Shown one piece after another: positions 1-8,362 of a stretch of 64,000 nucleotides of DNA (within the stretch, counting starts at the first letter, position 1; every line of letters begins with the position of its first letter). Under the pieces are notes generated by a model. It saw only the letters and a list, made by a program, of their open reading frames with translations. It ran no database searches and was not told the origin of the DNA. Source of the stretch: an uncultured Bacilli bacterium (GTDB lineage: Bacteria > Bacillota_I > Bacilli_A > RF39 > UBA660); assembly GCA_934141535.1 (NCBI GenBank), contig CAKPCH010000005.1, positions 62,001-126,000 on the forward strand, written 5' to 3'. A program made the translations under genes and the position numbers.

Positions 1-1
1 A

Positions 2-493
2 TATGAAGTATCATCATCAACAGCAATTAATTTTTCAAATCAAACAGCTATGAAATATCAACAAAATGGTACTGATTACTATAGATTAAGAATATTTAGT
101 TTAGCTAAAGTAACAGGAGCAGCTATAAAAGAAGATTCTAATTATGCACTAGATTATACTAATATCAAAGTCACTATAGATAATAAAGAGTATAAGGTAT
201 TTGAAATAGGAACATTGGTAGCAATTGGAGCTTCTAGAAAAGATTTACTTTATTTTACTGATAAATCTACAACTCCTGATTCAAATGTAAAAAGAGTACC
301 AGCTGAAAATGTTTACTATGTTTTTGATCAAGGAGTTGTATTTAATGCATCTGTTACATCGATACCTATATCAGCATACGAAAAATCAATTTGTGCAAAA
401 GGTTATATAGGTTATGAAGATGAAAATCAAGAAGCAAAATATATATATTCTGATGCAATAGAAACTTCAGTTAAAAAAGCAAGTGAATCATAA
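2..493 (+). CDS. C-terminal part of a secreted/surface protein (5' end outside window)
   Basis: The reading frame is open from base 2, so the gene begins before the window and about 163 residues are visible. The visible part lines up with the last 150 residues of the next gene: RLRIFSLAKVTGA matches LRFISVAKVTGA, YKVFEIGTLVA matches YKVHMIGTLVT, and AKGYIGYEDENQ matches ARSYIGYYDQNN. It is therefore the same C-terminal beta-rich domain in tandem paralogues. No catalytic motif is visible. By analogy with its neighbour the missing N terminus probably holds a signal peptide or anchor. Function unknown; the call rests on paralogy only. Confidence 0.6.
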   Translation, partial: YEVSSSTAINFSNQTAMKYQQNGTDYYRLRIFSLAKVTGAAIKEDSNYALDYTNIKVTIDNKEYKVFEIGTLVAIGASRKDLLYFTDKSTTPDSNVKRVPAENVYYVFDQGVVFNASVTSIPISAYEKSICAKGYIGYEDENQEAKYIYSDAIETSVKKASES

Positions 494-520
494 AAGTAGA
501 ATTGGAGAATAAATAAGATT

Positions 521-1720
521 ATGGGATACAAAAGAAAAAATACAACATTAATACTTATAATTACTTTAGTAAGTGTATTAGGATTAAGTATAGGTTTTGC
601 AGCTTTTTCTAGTTCATTAACAGTAAAAAGTAATGCGACTATCACACCAGATTCAGGAAATTTTAAAGTAGTATTCTCATCAAAAAGTGATAGCTTATCT
701 ACAACAGGTGTAAGTGTAACAAAGACTGGGAATGCTCAAGCAGAGACACCAACAATAGATAATAGTGGCAATCCAACAATTAAAAATCTAAGTGCATCAT
801 TTACTGCTCCAGGCGAAAAGATAGAATATACATTTTATGCAAGAAATGCGGGAAGTTATGATGCATATTTAAGTAGTGTAGTATTTAACAATATTAATGA
901 TAAGTCAGTATTTAAAGAATGTGTAGCAAGTAGTGGAACAACTGCATCAATGGTAGAAGAAGCATGTAAAGGAATAAAAGTAACAACAACAGTATTAAGT
1001 ACAGCATATACAGATACAACATTAAATATAACTGGACATAAATTAAACAAGAATGCTAGTGAGTTAGTAAAAGTAACAATAGAATATACAAGTGGCTCAA
1101 GTGTAGCAGATGGTCCATTTACAATAAATTTTGGTAGTATTTATTTGACATATGGTTCAACAGAACTTACTGGATATCCTATACTTCCAATGACAAGTGA
1201 TGGAATTTATACAGATGGTTCTGAAATAACTTATGCATATGCAAATCAAATATTGAATGGTACTTCAGTAATTACTTCATATCAAGAAACTTTACCTACT
1301 AGTGTAGCTTTAAGATTCATTAGTGTTGCTAAAGTAACAGGTGCTACATATATAACTGAAACTTTAGAACTTGATTATAGTAATGTAAAAGTAAATATAA
1401 ATGGTACAAATTATAAGGTTCATATGATTGGTACATTAGTAACAAACAAAGCAGAAAATAAAGATTTAATGTATTTTTCTAGTCAAGATACGCCTGCTGG
1501 TGCAGATGTAAAGGATTCACAAGCAATAAAAATTTTGGGTGCTTATTCTGATGGAATAGTATTTACTGCTAAAATATCTTCAGTTCCGCAAAAAGCATAT
1601 GATAGAGAAATACTTGCTAGAAGTTATATAGGATATTATGATCAAAATAACGAAGTTAAATATCTATATTCAGATATAACTTCAACAACAGTAAATACAA
1701 TAAATGAATCTTTAAAATAA
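521..1720 (+). CDS. Secreted surface protein, TasA/camelysin-like N terminus plus repeated C-terminal domain
   Basis: This 399-residue protein starts with a short basic stretch and a hydrophobic segment (about residues 8-30, ending GFAAFSSSL), typical of an exported protein. Residues 31-230 (SNATITPDSGNFKVVFSS onward) are nearly identical to the N-terminal half of the protein at 29471, so the family has a constant N-terminal module. Residues about 230-399 instead match the partial gene upstream. The N terminus recalls SipW-dependent TasA/camelysin-type proteins, but that is only a resemblance. The nearest GGAG lies about 13 bases before the ATG, a long spacing. It is probably a wall or fibre component. 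Confidence 0.6.
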   Translation: MGYKRKNTTLILIITLVSVLGLSIGFAAFSSSLTVKSNATITPDSGNFKVVFSSKSDSLSTTGVSVTKTGNAQAETPTIDNSGNPTIKNLSASFTAPGEKIEYTFYARNAGSYDAYLSSVVFNNINDKSVFKECVASSGTTASMVEEACKGIKVTTTVLSTAYTDTTLNITGHKLNKNASELVKVTIEYTSGSSVADGPFTINFGSIYLTYGSTELTGYPILPMTSDGIYTDGSEITYAYANQILNGTSVITSYQETLPTSVALRFISVAKVTGATYITETLELDYSNVKVNINGTNYKVHMIGTLVTNKAENKDLMYFSSQDTPAGADVKDSQAIKILGAYSDGIVFTAKISSVPQKAYDREILARSYIGYYDQNNEVKYLYSDITSTTVNTINESLK

Positions 1721-1743
1721 AAATAGAGTTTACTCTTTTTTTA
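1718..1743 (+). terminator. Weak rho-independent terminator
   Basis: A short AGAG/CTCT stem extended by A/T pairs is followed by seven T residues just after the stop codon of the surface protein gene. Confidence 0.4.
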
Positions 1744-1793
1744 TATGTATTTAAAAATTTTGAAAAATATATTATAATAAAATAGGTGGTAAC

Positions 1794-2468
1794 ATGAAAG
1801 GTAAATTAATAGTAATAGAAGGAACTGATTGTTCAGGTAAAGAAACACAAACAAAAATGTTAGTAGAAAAATTACAAAAAGAAAATATTAAATGTGAAAG
1901 ATTTAGCTTTCCTAATTATGATAGTCCAACAGGTAAAATAGTAGGAGGACCATATTTAGGTAAAAGCTATATTTGCGATTGTTGGTTTGATGAGGGTGCA
2001 GTAAATGTAGATCCAAAAGTATCTTCATTATATTATGCAGCAGATAGAAAATATAACATAAACGTAATAGAAGAAAAATTAAAGAGTGGTGTTAATGTTA
2101 TATTAGACAGATATATATATTCTAATTTAGCACACCAAGGTGGAAAAATAAAAGATAAAGAACAAAGATATAATATGTATAAATGGTTAGAAAAACTAGA
2201 GTTTGATTTATTAGAACTTCCACATGCAGATATAAAAGTTTTTTTACACATGCCTTATGAAGTATCTATAGAACTTAAAAAAAATAGATTAGAACAACCA
2301 GATCAACATGAAAAATCAAAAGATCATTTACTTATGGCTGAAGACTCATATAAAGAAATAGCAAATATTTATAATTTTAAAACTATAGAGTGTAATGAAG
2401 GATTAAAACCAAAATCTATAGAAGATATAAATAATACATTATATGAATATGTAAAGAATAATTTGTAA
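1794..2468 (+). CDS. tmk: Thymidylate kinase (dTMP kinase)
   Basis: This 224-residue protein phosphorylates dTMP to dTDP with ATP, an essential step of dTTP synthesis. The P-loop GTDCSGKET lies at residues 10-18, and the DRY-type motif LDRYIYSNLAHQG that positions dTMP lies near residue 103. Length fits the family (about 205-230). The start ATG follows AGGTGG at 4 bases' spacing. An unusual insert of about 15 residues between the P-loop region and the DRY motif (GGPYLGKSYICDCWFDEG) is typical of a Tmk subgroup found in reduced AT-rich genomes; that subgroup assignment is inference. It stands alone between the surface genes and the LTA-synthase-like gene. Confidence 0.88.
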   Translation: MKGKLIVIEGTDCSGKETQTKMLVEKLQKENIKCERFSFPNYDSPTGKIVGGPYLGKSYICDCWFDEGAVNVDPKVSSLYYAADRKYNINVIEEKLKSGVNVILDRYIYSNLAHQGGKIKDKEQRYNMYKWLEKLEFDLLELPHADIKVFLHMPYEVSIELKKNRLEQPDQHEKSKDHLLMAEDSYKEIANIYNFKTIECNEGLKPKSIEDINNTLYEYVKNNL

Positions 2469-2517
2469 AAAACAAAAAAACGTGTTATACTTATAAAGTT
2501 TGAAGGGAGTAATAATA

Positions 2518-4530
2518 ATGATAAAAACATTAAAAAAAGCTTCAATAAAAATAAAAAATTATATTAAAACTAATAAATTAATGGCAACATTTGTCTTAAC
2601 ATCCCTAATAAATGCATGGCTTGTTAGATTTTTTACAGTAAATAATATTTTTGCACTCAAACCAATATTAGCAGATTTAGTATTTATATTAATATTAACA
2701 GCATTCGGTTATTTCTTTAAACCAAAACATCAATATAAATATTTACTTGTCTGTAGTATAGTTTTATCTGCTATTTGTATTATAAATACTGTATATTATA
2801 GTAATTATATTTCATTCGCATCCGTTTCACTTCTAAAAACAGCATCTGAACTTGGAGGATATACAGATGCAGTATTTGAAAATATATTAGAACTAAAAGA
2901 TTTTATATTCTTATTTCAAATATTTGCTTTAACTTTTGTCCATATCCAATTAAGAAAGAAAAAATATTATGATAAAGTAGTAGAAGTAGAAAAAGGAAAA
3001 GTTAGATTTTTAAATACATTAGTAGTCGCACTTATTACACTTGGATTTTTTATATCTATGTTAACATCTGTAGATATAAGTAGATTAAATAGACAATGGA
3101 ATAGACCATCTATAGTAATGGAATTTGGTATATATACATATCAAGTAAGCGATATATTTACATCAGTTAGAACAACTGTAAATGAAATGTTTGGATATGA
3201 TGAAGCATATAAAACATTTAGAGAGTATTATGAATCTAAAGATACTAATGAAAATACAAATGAATATACTAATTTATTTGAAGGTAAAAATGTTTTAGTA
3301 ATACATGGAGAATCTTTCCAAGGATTTACTATGAATCTTAAATTTAATGGACAAGAGTTAACACCTAATTTAAATAGATTAGCTAGTGAAGGAATATATT
3401 TCTCTAATTTCTATTCTCAAGAAAGTGTAGGAAATAGTAGTGATAGTGAGTTTACATCATTAACAAGTTTATTACCATCTAGTAGTGGTACAGTATTTAT
3501 GAATTATTTTAATAGAGATTATGAAACGATATTAAAATTACTTGAAGAAAAAAATTACTATACATTTAGTATGCATGCTAATAATGGAGGTGCTTGGAAT
3601 AGAGATGTAGCATATAGATATTTGGGTTACAATGACTTTTATTACTATAAAAAAGATTTTAATATAGATGAAGTTATAGGACTTGGTTTATCTGATAAAT
3701 CATTCTTTAGACAAGCAGTAGAAAAAATTAGAAATATTAACGATGTATCAAGTAATTGGTATGGTACACTTGTAATGCTTACAAATCATACTCCATTTAG
3801 TGATATACAAGAACACTCTGATTATTCAGTAGATTATATAACAGAAGAAGTAGATGAAGAAACAAATGAAGCAATTACTGTTCCATGGCTTGAAGGTACA
3901 AGAATAGGTAATTACTTAAAATCTGTACATTATGCTGATGAAGCAGTAGGACAATTAATAGAAGATTTGGATGCTTCAGGATTACTTGATAATACAATAA
4001 TTGTATTTTATGGAGATCATGATTGCAAATTAAAAAAATCAGAATTTAATAAATTATATCAAAGTGAGTATTATCAAGATGTATTAATAGATAAAGAAAA
4101 TACAGTAGGTGTAATAGACGAATTTACTTATGAATTAAATAGAAAAGTACCATTTATAATTTGGTCAAAAGATAAAGTGGGTACTAAATATAATCAAGAA
4201 GTAAAAGAAGTCATGGGAATGATAGATGTTATGCCAACACTTTCTAATATGTTAGGTGTAAAACCAAAATATGCTTTAGGGTCAGATATGTTTAGTATAG
4301 ATTCTAATGTAGTAGTATTTCCAAGTGGTAATTGGTTAACAAATAAATTATATTATAATAGTTCTAAAAATGAATTTAGACAATTAGATTTAGAAAGTTC
4401 TATTGATATGGATTATATAGATTATTATAATAATTATGCTTCAAACTTAATAGAAATATCAAATGGTATTATTACTTATAATTTAATAAAAGCATATGAA
4501 ACAGGAACAGAAACTTTAAATCAAAATTAA
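2518..4530 (+). CDS. LTA synthase family sulfatase-fold membrane enzyme
   Basis: This 670-residue protein has about five membrane segments in residues 20-190 and an extracellular alkaline-phosphatase/sulfatase domain after about residue 250. In lipoteichoic acid synthases this domain transfers glycerol phosphate from phosphatidylglycerol onto a glycolipid anchor or growing chain. Motifs seen are VIHGESFQ (first metal ligand), SDSEFTSLTSLLP (carrying the probable catalytic Thr), SMHANNGGAWNRD and YGDHDCK (metal-binding DH). The ATG at 2518 is chosen because AAGGGAG lies 8 bases upstream; the frame also has an upstream TTG at 2500. It could equally modify another phosphoglycerol polymer, so no gene symbol is given. 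Confidence 0.85.
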   Translation: MIKTLKKASIKIKNYIKTNKLMATFVLTSLINAWLVRFFTVNNIFALKPILADLVFILILTAFGYFFKPKHQYKYLLVCSIVLSAICIINTVYYSNYISFASVSLLKTASELGGYTDAVFENILELKDFIFLFQIFALTFVHIQLRKKKYYDKVVEVEKGKVRFLNTLVVALITLGFFISMLTSVDISRLNRQWNRPSIVMEFGIYTYQVSDIFTSVRTTVNEMFGYDEAYKTFREYYESKDTNENTNEYTNLFEGKNVLVIHGESFQGFTMNLKFNGQELTPNLNRLASEGIYFSNFYSQESVGNSSDSEFTSLTSLLPSSSGTVFMNYFNRDYETILKLLEEKNYYTFSMHANNGGAWNRDVAYRYLGYNDFYYYKKDFNIDEVIGLGLSDKSFFRQAVEKIRNINDVSSNWYGTLVMLTNHTPFSDIQEHSDYSVDYITEEVDEETNEAITVPWLEGTRIGNYLKSVHYADEAVGQLIEDLDASGLLDNTIIVFYGDHDCKLKKSEFNKLYQSEYYQDVLIDKENTVGVIDEFTYELNRKVPFIIWSKDKVGTKYNQEVKEVMGMIDVMPTLSNMLGVKPKYALGSDMFSIDSNVVVFPSGNWLTNKLYYNSSKNEFRQLDLESSIDMDYIDYYNNYASNLIEISNGIITYNLIKAYETGTETLNQN

Positions 4531-4558
4531 AAAAGATTGACTTTATACAATCTTTTTT
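4531..4558 (+). terminator. Rho-independent terminator
   Basis: GATTG and CAATC form a stem with an 8-base loop, flanked by A and T runs, directly after the LTA-synthase-like stop codon. Confidence 0.7.
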
Positions 4559-4590
4559 TGTATACTTATAAAAGTAGAAGAGAGGTTTAC

Positions 4591-6756
4591 ATGAATAAAG
4601 AAATAATAAAAGAGATAAGTGAAAATTTAAATATAACAGTTAATCAAGTAGAAGTAGTATTAAAATTACTTGAAGAAGGTAATACAATACCATTTATTGC
4701 TAGATATAGAAAAGAAGCAACTAATGCATTAGATGAAGAGAAAATAAAATCAATAGAAGAAGTTTATAGTTATCAAGTTAATTTATTAAAAAGAAAAGAA
4801 GATGTAATAAGATTAATAGAAGAAAAAGGACTTCTTACTGAAGAATTAAAACAAGAAATAATGAAATCTACTAAATTAGTAGAAGTAGAAGATTTATATA
4901 GACCATTTAAAGAAAAGAAAAAAACAAAAGCAACAGAAGCTATTAAAAATGGTCTTGAAGGACTTGCTAAAGAAATAATGAAATTTCCAACAAAAGGAAA
5001 TATAGAAGAGCTTGCTAAAAAATACTTAAACGATAAAGTAGTTAGTATAGAAGATGCAGTGATGGGTGCTAAATACATAATAGCAGAAAATATAAGTGAT
5101 AATGCCAAATATAGAAAATCAATAAGAGATAATACATATAATTTTGGAGTTATAAAAAGTAAAATAAAAAAAGGTGCTAAAGACGAAAATAACACTTATG
5201 ATATGTATTATGCCTATGAAGAAAAAGTTAAATATATAAAACCTCATAGAATACTCGCACTTAATAGAGGAGAAAAAGAGGGTATATTAACAATTTCAAT
5301 AGAAAATGATAAAGATAGAACTATAGAATACTTAAAAAATAACATAATAAAAAATAAGAGTTCATTTGTAAGTAGTATAGTAGAAGATGCTATAATAGAT
5401 TCATATAAAAGATTAATAGAACCATCAATAGAAAGAGAAATAAGAAGTGAATTGACATCTATAGGTGAAGAAGCAGCAATAAATAATTTTGGTAAAAACT
5501 TAGAAAGCTTACTTTTAACGCCTCCTATGAAAGAAAAAATAGTTTTAGCATTCGATCCAGGATATATAAATGGTTGTAAAATAGCAGTAATAGATAAAAC
5601 AGGTAAATATTTAGATAGTACAGTAGTAAAACCATTTATAAAAAGTAATAATCAAGATAAATTAATAGAGCAATCAGAAATAATAGTTAAAACTTTAATA
5701 GATAAATATAATGTAGATATAGTAGCTATAGGTAATGGTACAGCATCTCGTGAATCAGAAAAATTTATATCAAATTTAATAAAAAAATATAACTTAAATT
5801 GTAAATATGTAATAGTATCAGAAGCAGGTGCTTCAATATATAGTGCATCTAAAATAGCTATAGAAGAATTTCCTAATTTAGCAGTAGAAAAAAGAAGTGC
5901 TGTAAGTATAGGAAGAAGATTACAAGATCCATTATCAGAACTTGTAAAAATACCTCCAGAAGGAATAGGAGTAGGATTATATCAACATGATGTATCACAA
6001 AAAAAATTATCAGATAATTTAGACTTTGTAGTTAGTAAAGCAGTAAATAGTGTTGGAGTAAATATAAATACAGCATCCCCTTCATTACTAAAATATGTAT
6101 CAGGAATAACTAAAAAAAATATAGATAAAATAATAGAATATAGAAATTCTAAAGGAAAAATAAATTCAAGAAAAGAAATAGAAAAAATACTAAGTGATAA
6201 AACTTATGAACAAGCAATAGGTTTCTTAAGAATACAAAATGGTGATAATATATTAGATTCAACTAGTATACATCCAGAAACTTATGATATAACTATAAAA
6301 TTATTAAATGAATTAGATTGTACATTAAATGATGTTGGTAGTGCAAAATTAATAGAAAAGTTAAACAATATAAATTTAGAAGAGTATAAAGAAAAATTAA
6401 AAACAGACATATATACACTTGAAGATATAGTTAAATCATTAAAAAGTCCACTAAGAGATCCAAGAGATGAAATGCCTCAACCAATACTTAAAAGTGATGT
6501 ATTAGAACTAAAAGATTTAAAAGTAGGTATGCGTCTTCAGGGAACTGTAAGAAACGTTGTAGATTTTGGAGCATTCATAGATATAGGACTTCATGAAGAT
6601 GGACTTGTACATATATCTAAAATTACTAATAAATATATAAAACACCCTAGTGAAGTTTTAAGTGTTGGTGATATAGTAGATTGTTATGTAGAAGAAATAA
6701 AAGAAGATAAGAAAAAAGTATCACTAAGTTTATTAGAACCACAAGAAAAGAATTGA
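4591..6756 (+). CDS. tex: Tex family RNA-binding transcription accessory protein
   Basis: The protein has 721 residues, a normal length for Tex. The N-terminal helical domain contains GNTIPFIARYRKEAT, a hallmark. A YqgF/RNase H-like domain follows near residues 320-450 (VLAFDPGYINGCKIAVID). Next come helix-hairpin-helix repeats with NINTASPSLLKYVSGI near 500. A C-terminal S1 RNA-binding domain spans about 635-705 (GMRLQGTVRNVVDFGAFIDI). Tex associates with RNA and the transcription machinery, though its exact role is poorly defined. The ATG at 4591 has AGAGAGG at suitable spacing; the frame extends upstream to 4537 through the preceding terminator, so that longer start is unlikely. Confidence 0.95.
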   Translation: MNKEIIKEISENLNITVNQVEVVLKLLEEGNTIPFIARYRKEATNALDEEKIKSIEEVYSYQVNLLKRKEDVIRLIEEKGLLTEELKQEIMKSTKLVEVEDLYRPFKEKKKTKATEAIKNGLEGLAKEIMKFPTKGNIEELAKKYLNDKVVSIEDAVMGAKYIIAENISDNAKYRKSIRDNTYNFGVIKSKIKKGAKDENNTYDMYYAYEEKVKYIKPHRILALNRGEKEGILTISIENDKDRTIEYLKNNIIKNKSSFVSSIVEDAIIDSYKRLIEPSIEREIRSELTSIGEEAAINNFGKNLESLLLTPPMKEKIVLAFDPGYINGCKIAVIDKTGKYLDSTVVKPFIKSNNQDKLIEQSEIIVKTLIDKYNVDIVAIGNGTASRESEKFISNLIKKYNLNCKYVIVSEAGASIYSASKIAIEEFPNLAVEKRSAVSIGRRLQDPLSELVKIPPEGIGVGLYQHDVSQKKLSDNLDFVVSKAVNSVGVNINTASPSLLKYVSGITKKNIDKIIEYRNSKGKINSRKEIEKILSDKTYEQAIGFLRIQNGDNILDSTSIHPETYDITIKLLNELDCTLNDVGSAKLIEKLNNINLEEYKEKLKTDIYTLEDIVKSLKSPLRDPRDEMPQPILKSDVLELKDLKVGMRLQGTVRNVVDFGAFIDIGLHEDGLVHISKITNKYIKHPSEVLSVGDIVDCYVEEIKEDKKKVSLSLLEPQEKN

Positions 6757-6777
6757 GTCAAACTCTCAATTTTTTTG
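6751..6777 (+). terminator. Rho-independent terminator of tex
   Basis: ATTGAG and CTCAAT form a stem around a 7-base loop, followed by a T run; the stem starts inside the tex stop codon. Confidence 0.75.
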
Positions 6778-6787
6778 TATTTTATGA

Positions 6788-6907
6788 AAATATTACTTGT
6801 TTTTTTGCGATATGGTAATAATATAATAAAAAGTAGTTTTGATGAAAAATTTACTAATAATATATGTAAAAAATAATAATATGTGGTAAAATATAAATAG
6901 AAAGTAG
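6788..6907 (+). promoter_or_regulatory. Conserved leader of a surface-protein gene (copy 1)
   Basis: This 120-base stretch closely resembles 29331-29461 upstream of an N-terminally unrelated surface gene. Shared parts are ATTAC-TTG, a T run, TGCGATA, AATAATATAAT, a GTAAAAAATA-type stretch, and ATATGTGGTAAA followed by TATAAATAGAAAGTAG just before the start codon. The T run is 7 bases here and 17 in the other copy. A TATAAT-like -10 is present. It is probably a shared promoter and 5' leader; the exact promoter boxes are inferred. Confidence 0.55.
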
Positions 6908-6916
6908 AGGAGTAAT

Positions 6917-7906
6917 ATGAAAAATAAAGGTTTTACATTAATTGAGTTATTAGCAGTCATCGTAATACTAGCCATAATAGCTTTAATAGCTACCCCAGTA
7001 GTATTAAACATAATTAAAAGTAGTAAAGGATCATCAGTAGAAAGAAGCGCAGAATTATATTTAAATCAAGTAAAAAATGAGATAGCACGTTATAACATGA
7101 CACATCCAAGTTCTAACTTTAACCCAAGTGAATGTACAGTACAAAGTGATGATAGTTTAATATGTGATGGAACATCACTTAATATAGAAATAAATGGAGA
7201 TAAACCAGCTGCTGGTAGTAAAATATTATTATCAAATGGAAGTGTGGTTGCAACTAGAGATTTTAAAATAGATTCTAAAAATTTAACATATGAAAATGGA
7301 ACAATAAAAGAAGGTTCTGATAAGCCTTTAATATGTACAGGAGTAACTACAGCAACAACAGGTAATATACCAAGTGGAAGTTTTAATTATGGAGATGAAT
7401 ATACATGTGAAGTAGGAGATAGTTACAGTAATACATTCTTTGTATTAGAAAACAATACATATACAGTAAGTTTGATAATGAAAGAGAACTATACAGATTC
7501 ATATGTGCCACAAACATTAGCATGGTGTACAGATGGCGGAAAAGACAACACAACTTGTAAAAATATAAGTGCAACAGGAAGTAATGCACCTGATGGTAAA
7601 GATTATATAGGTCATATAAAGAGTATATTTAATAAAGATGGAGTAACAGTAAGTTTTCCAACATATGATCAGATTGGCAATTCTTATACAAATACAGCGA
7701 CATGGCTATTTGATTATTTGATAGATAAAACTCATCCAGTGTCAGGATTATATGGTTATTGGACAACTACTGCTCAAGATTCTAGAAACGCGTGGATTGT
7801 TTACTGCTACGACTTATTATTCAGCACCGCCGTCAACAGTGCGGAGGGTGTTGGTGTCCGTCCAGTAATAACAATATCAAAATCTTTGATAAAATGGGAG
7901 TTATAA
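6917..7906 (+). CDS. Type IV pilin-like surface protein with C-terminal CLec/DUF6273-like variable domain
   Basis: This 329-residue protein opens with KNKGFTLIELLAVIVILAI, a class III prepilin signal: cleavage after Gly, Glu at +5, and a long hydrophobic helix. A middle region (NPSECTVQSDDSLICDGTSL) is shared with the protein at 42851. From about residue 135 (CTGVTTATTGNIPSGSFNYGDEYTC) a domain common to three proteins in the window ends in HPVSGLYGYWTT and GVGVRPVITISKS. The tail resembles DUF6273/C-type-lectin-like folds ending in a GVRP motif. The final 30 codons before GVRP are rich in C-ending codons, unlike the rest. RBS AGAGGAG precedes ATG. A surface or pilus role is inferred; no prepilin peptidase is in the window. 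Confidence 0.75.
   Translation: MKNKGFTLIELLAVIVILAIIALIATPVVLNIIKSSKGSSVERSAELYLNQVKNEIARYNMTHPSSNFNPSECTVQSDDSLICDGTSLNIEINGDKPAAGSKILLSNGSVVATRDFKIDSKNLTYENGTIKEGSDKPLICTGVTTATTGNIPSGSFNYGDEYTCEVGDSYSNTFFVLENNTYTVSLIMKENYTDSYVPQTLAWCTDGGKDNTTCKNISATGSNAPDGKDYIGHIKSIFNKDGVTVSFPTYDQIGNSYTNTATWLFDYLIDKTHPVSGLYGYWTTTAQDSRNAWIVYCYDLLFSTAVNSAEGVGVRPVITISKSLIKWEL
7770..7862 (+). other. Candidate variable region (DGR-type) in the pilin-like gene
   Basis: About 12 of 31 codons here end in C (AAC, TAC, TGC, TAC, GAC, TTC, AGC, ACC, GCC, GTC, AAC, GTC), while the rest of the gene almost always uses T or A in third position. Aligned on GGTGTCCG with 30667-30760, the two stretches agree mainly at third positions and differ where an adenine-rich template could have been mutated. 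This fits a retroelement variable region, but no template repeat or reverse transcriptase is present here. Confidence 0.45.
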
Positions 7907-8266
7907 AAGAAAGAATAAAAACTAAGAATAAATAACAATAGAAGAAATAATCTAATAAACGATATAGGATTTAAAACAATAGAGAAATAATAAAAATGTA
8001 AAGATAAATATAATGAGAATAACAAGTAACGAAATATTCGGGTGGAATGTTTTGTTGTAAACAAAAAAATATTAGTAACTAGATTTTCTTGAAAGAGAGA
8101 AGTCACATTGAACAAATAAAATTTGCTTGAGATAACCAATTATTTTTGGTGATTTATATAACAAAAATTATTGGTATAATACTATAAATGTATTTCACCT
8201 AATGCTAATAACTCTAACAATATTGTTGTTAGTTTAGTTTAACAATTTCTAAATCAGATATAAAAT
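7907..8266 (+). other. Intergenic region without a recognisable gene; possible small RNA start
   Basis: No open frame with a ribosome binding site is visible. The first 250 bases are A-rich and have no match to the variable regions. An extended -10 (TGGTATAAT, 8172-8180) lies upstream of an inverted repeat CTAACAA/TTGTTAG (8214-8232) and the terminator at 8267-8291. Together they could make a transcript of about 100 nucleotides, but a good -35 box is missing, so this is weak. Confidence 0.25.
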
Positions 8267-8291
8267 AAAGTCTTTTTTAAGACTTTTTCTT
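8267..8291 (+). terminator. Rho-independent terminator
   Basis: AAAGTCTT and AAGACTTT form a perfect 8-bp stem with a 4-T loop, followed by T-rich sequence. Confidence 0.7.
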
Positions 8292-8298
8292 TTACTAA

Positions 8299-8328
8299 TT
8301 GATTAGATAAACATATACGTGCTATAAT
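8299..8328 (+). promoter_or_regulatory. Sigma-A-type promoter of the P-type ATPase operon
   Basis: TTGATT (8299-8304) and TATAAT (8323-8328) are separated by 18 bases, 35 bases before the ATPase start codon. Confidence 0.6.
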
Positions 8329-8362
8329 ATAAATATGAGATAAATAAAATAAGAGGTATATT

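Noticed and set aside
4773..5195. Minus-strand open frame opposite tex
   Set aside because: It is a shadow of the AT-rich coding strand, with Ser/Phe/Leu-rich composition, no ribosome site and no known motif; the same holds for the other minus-strand frames opposite clear genes.
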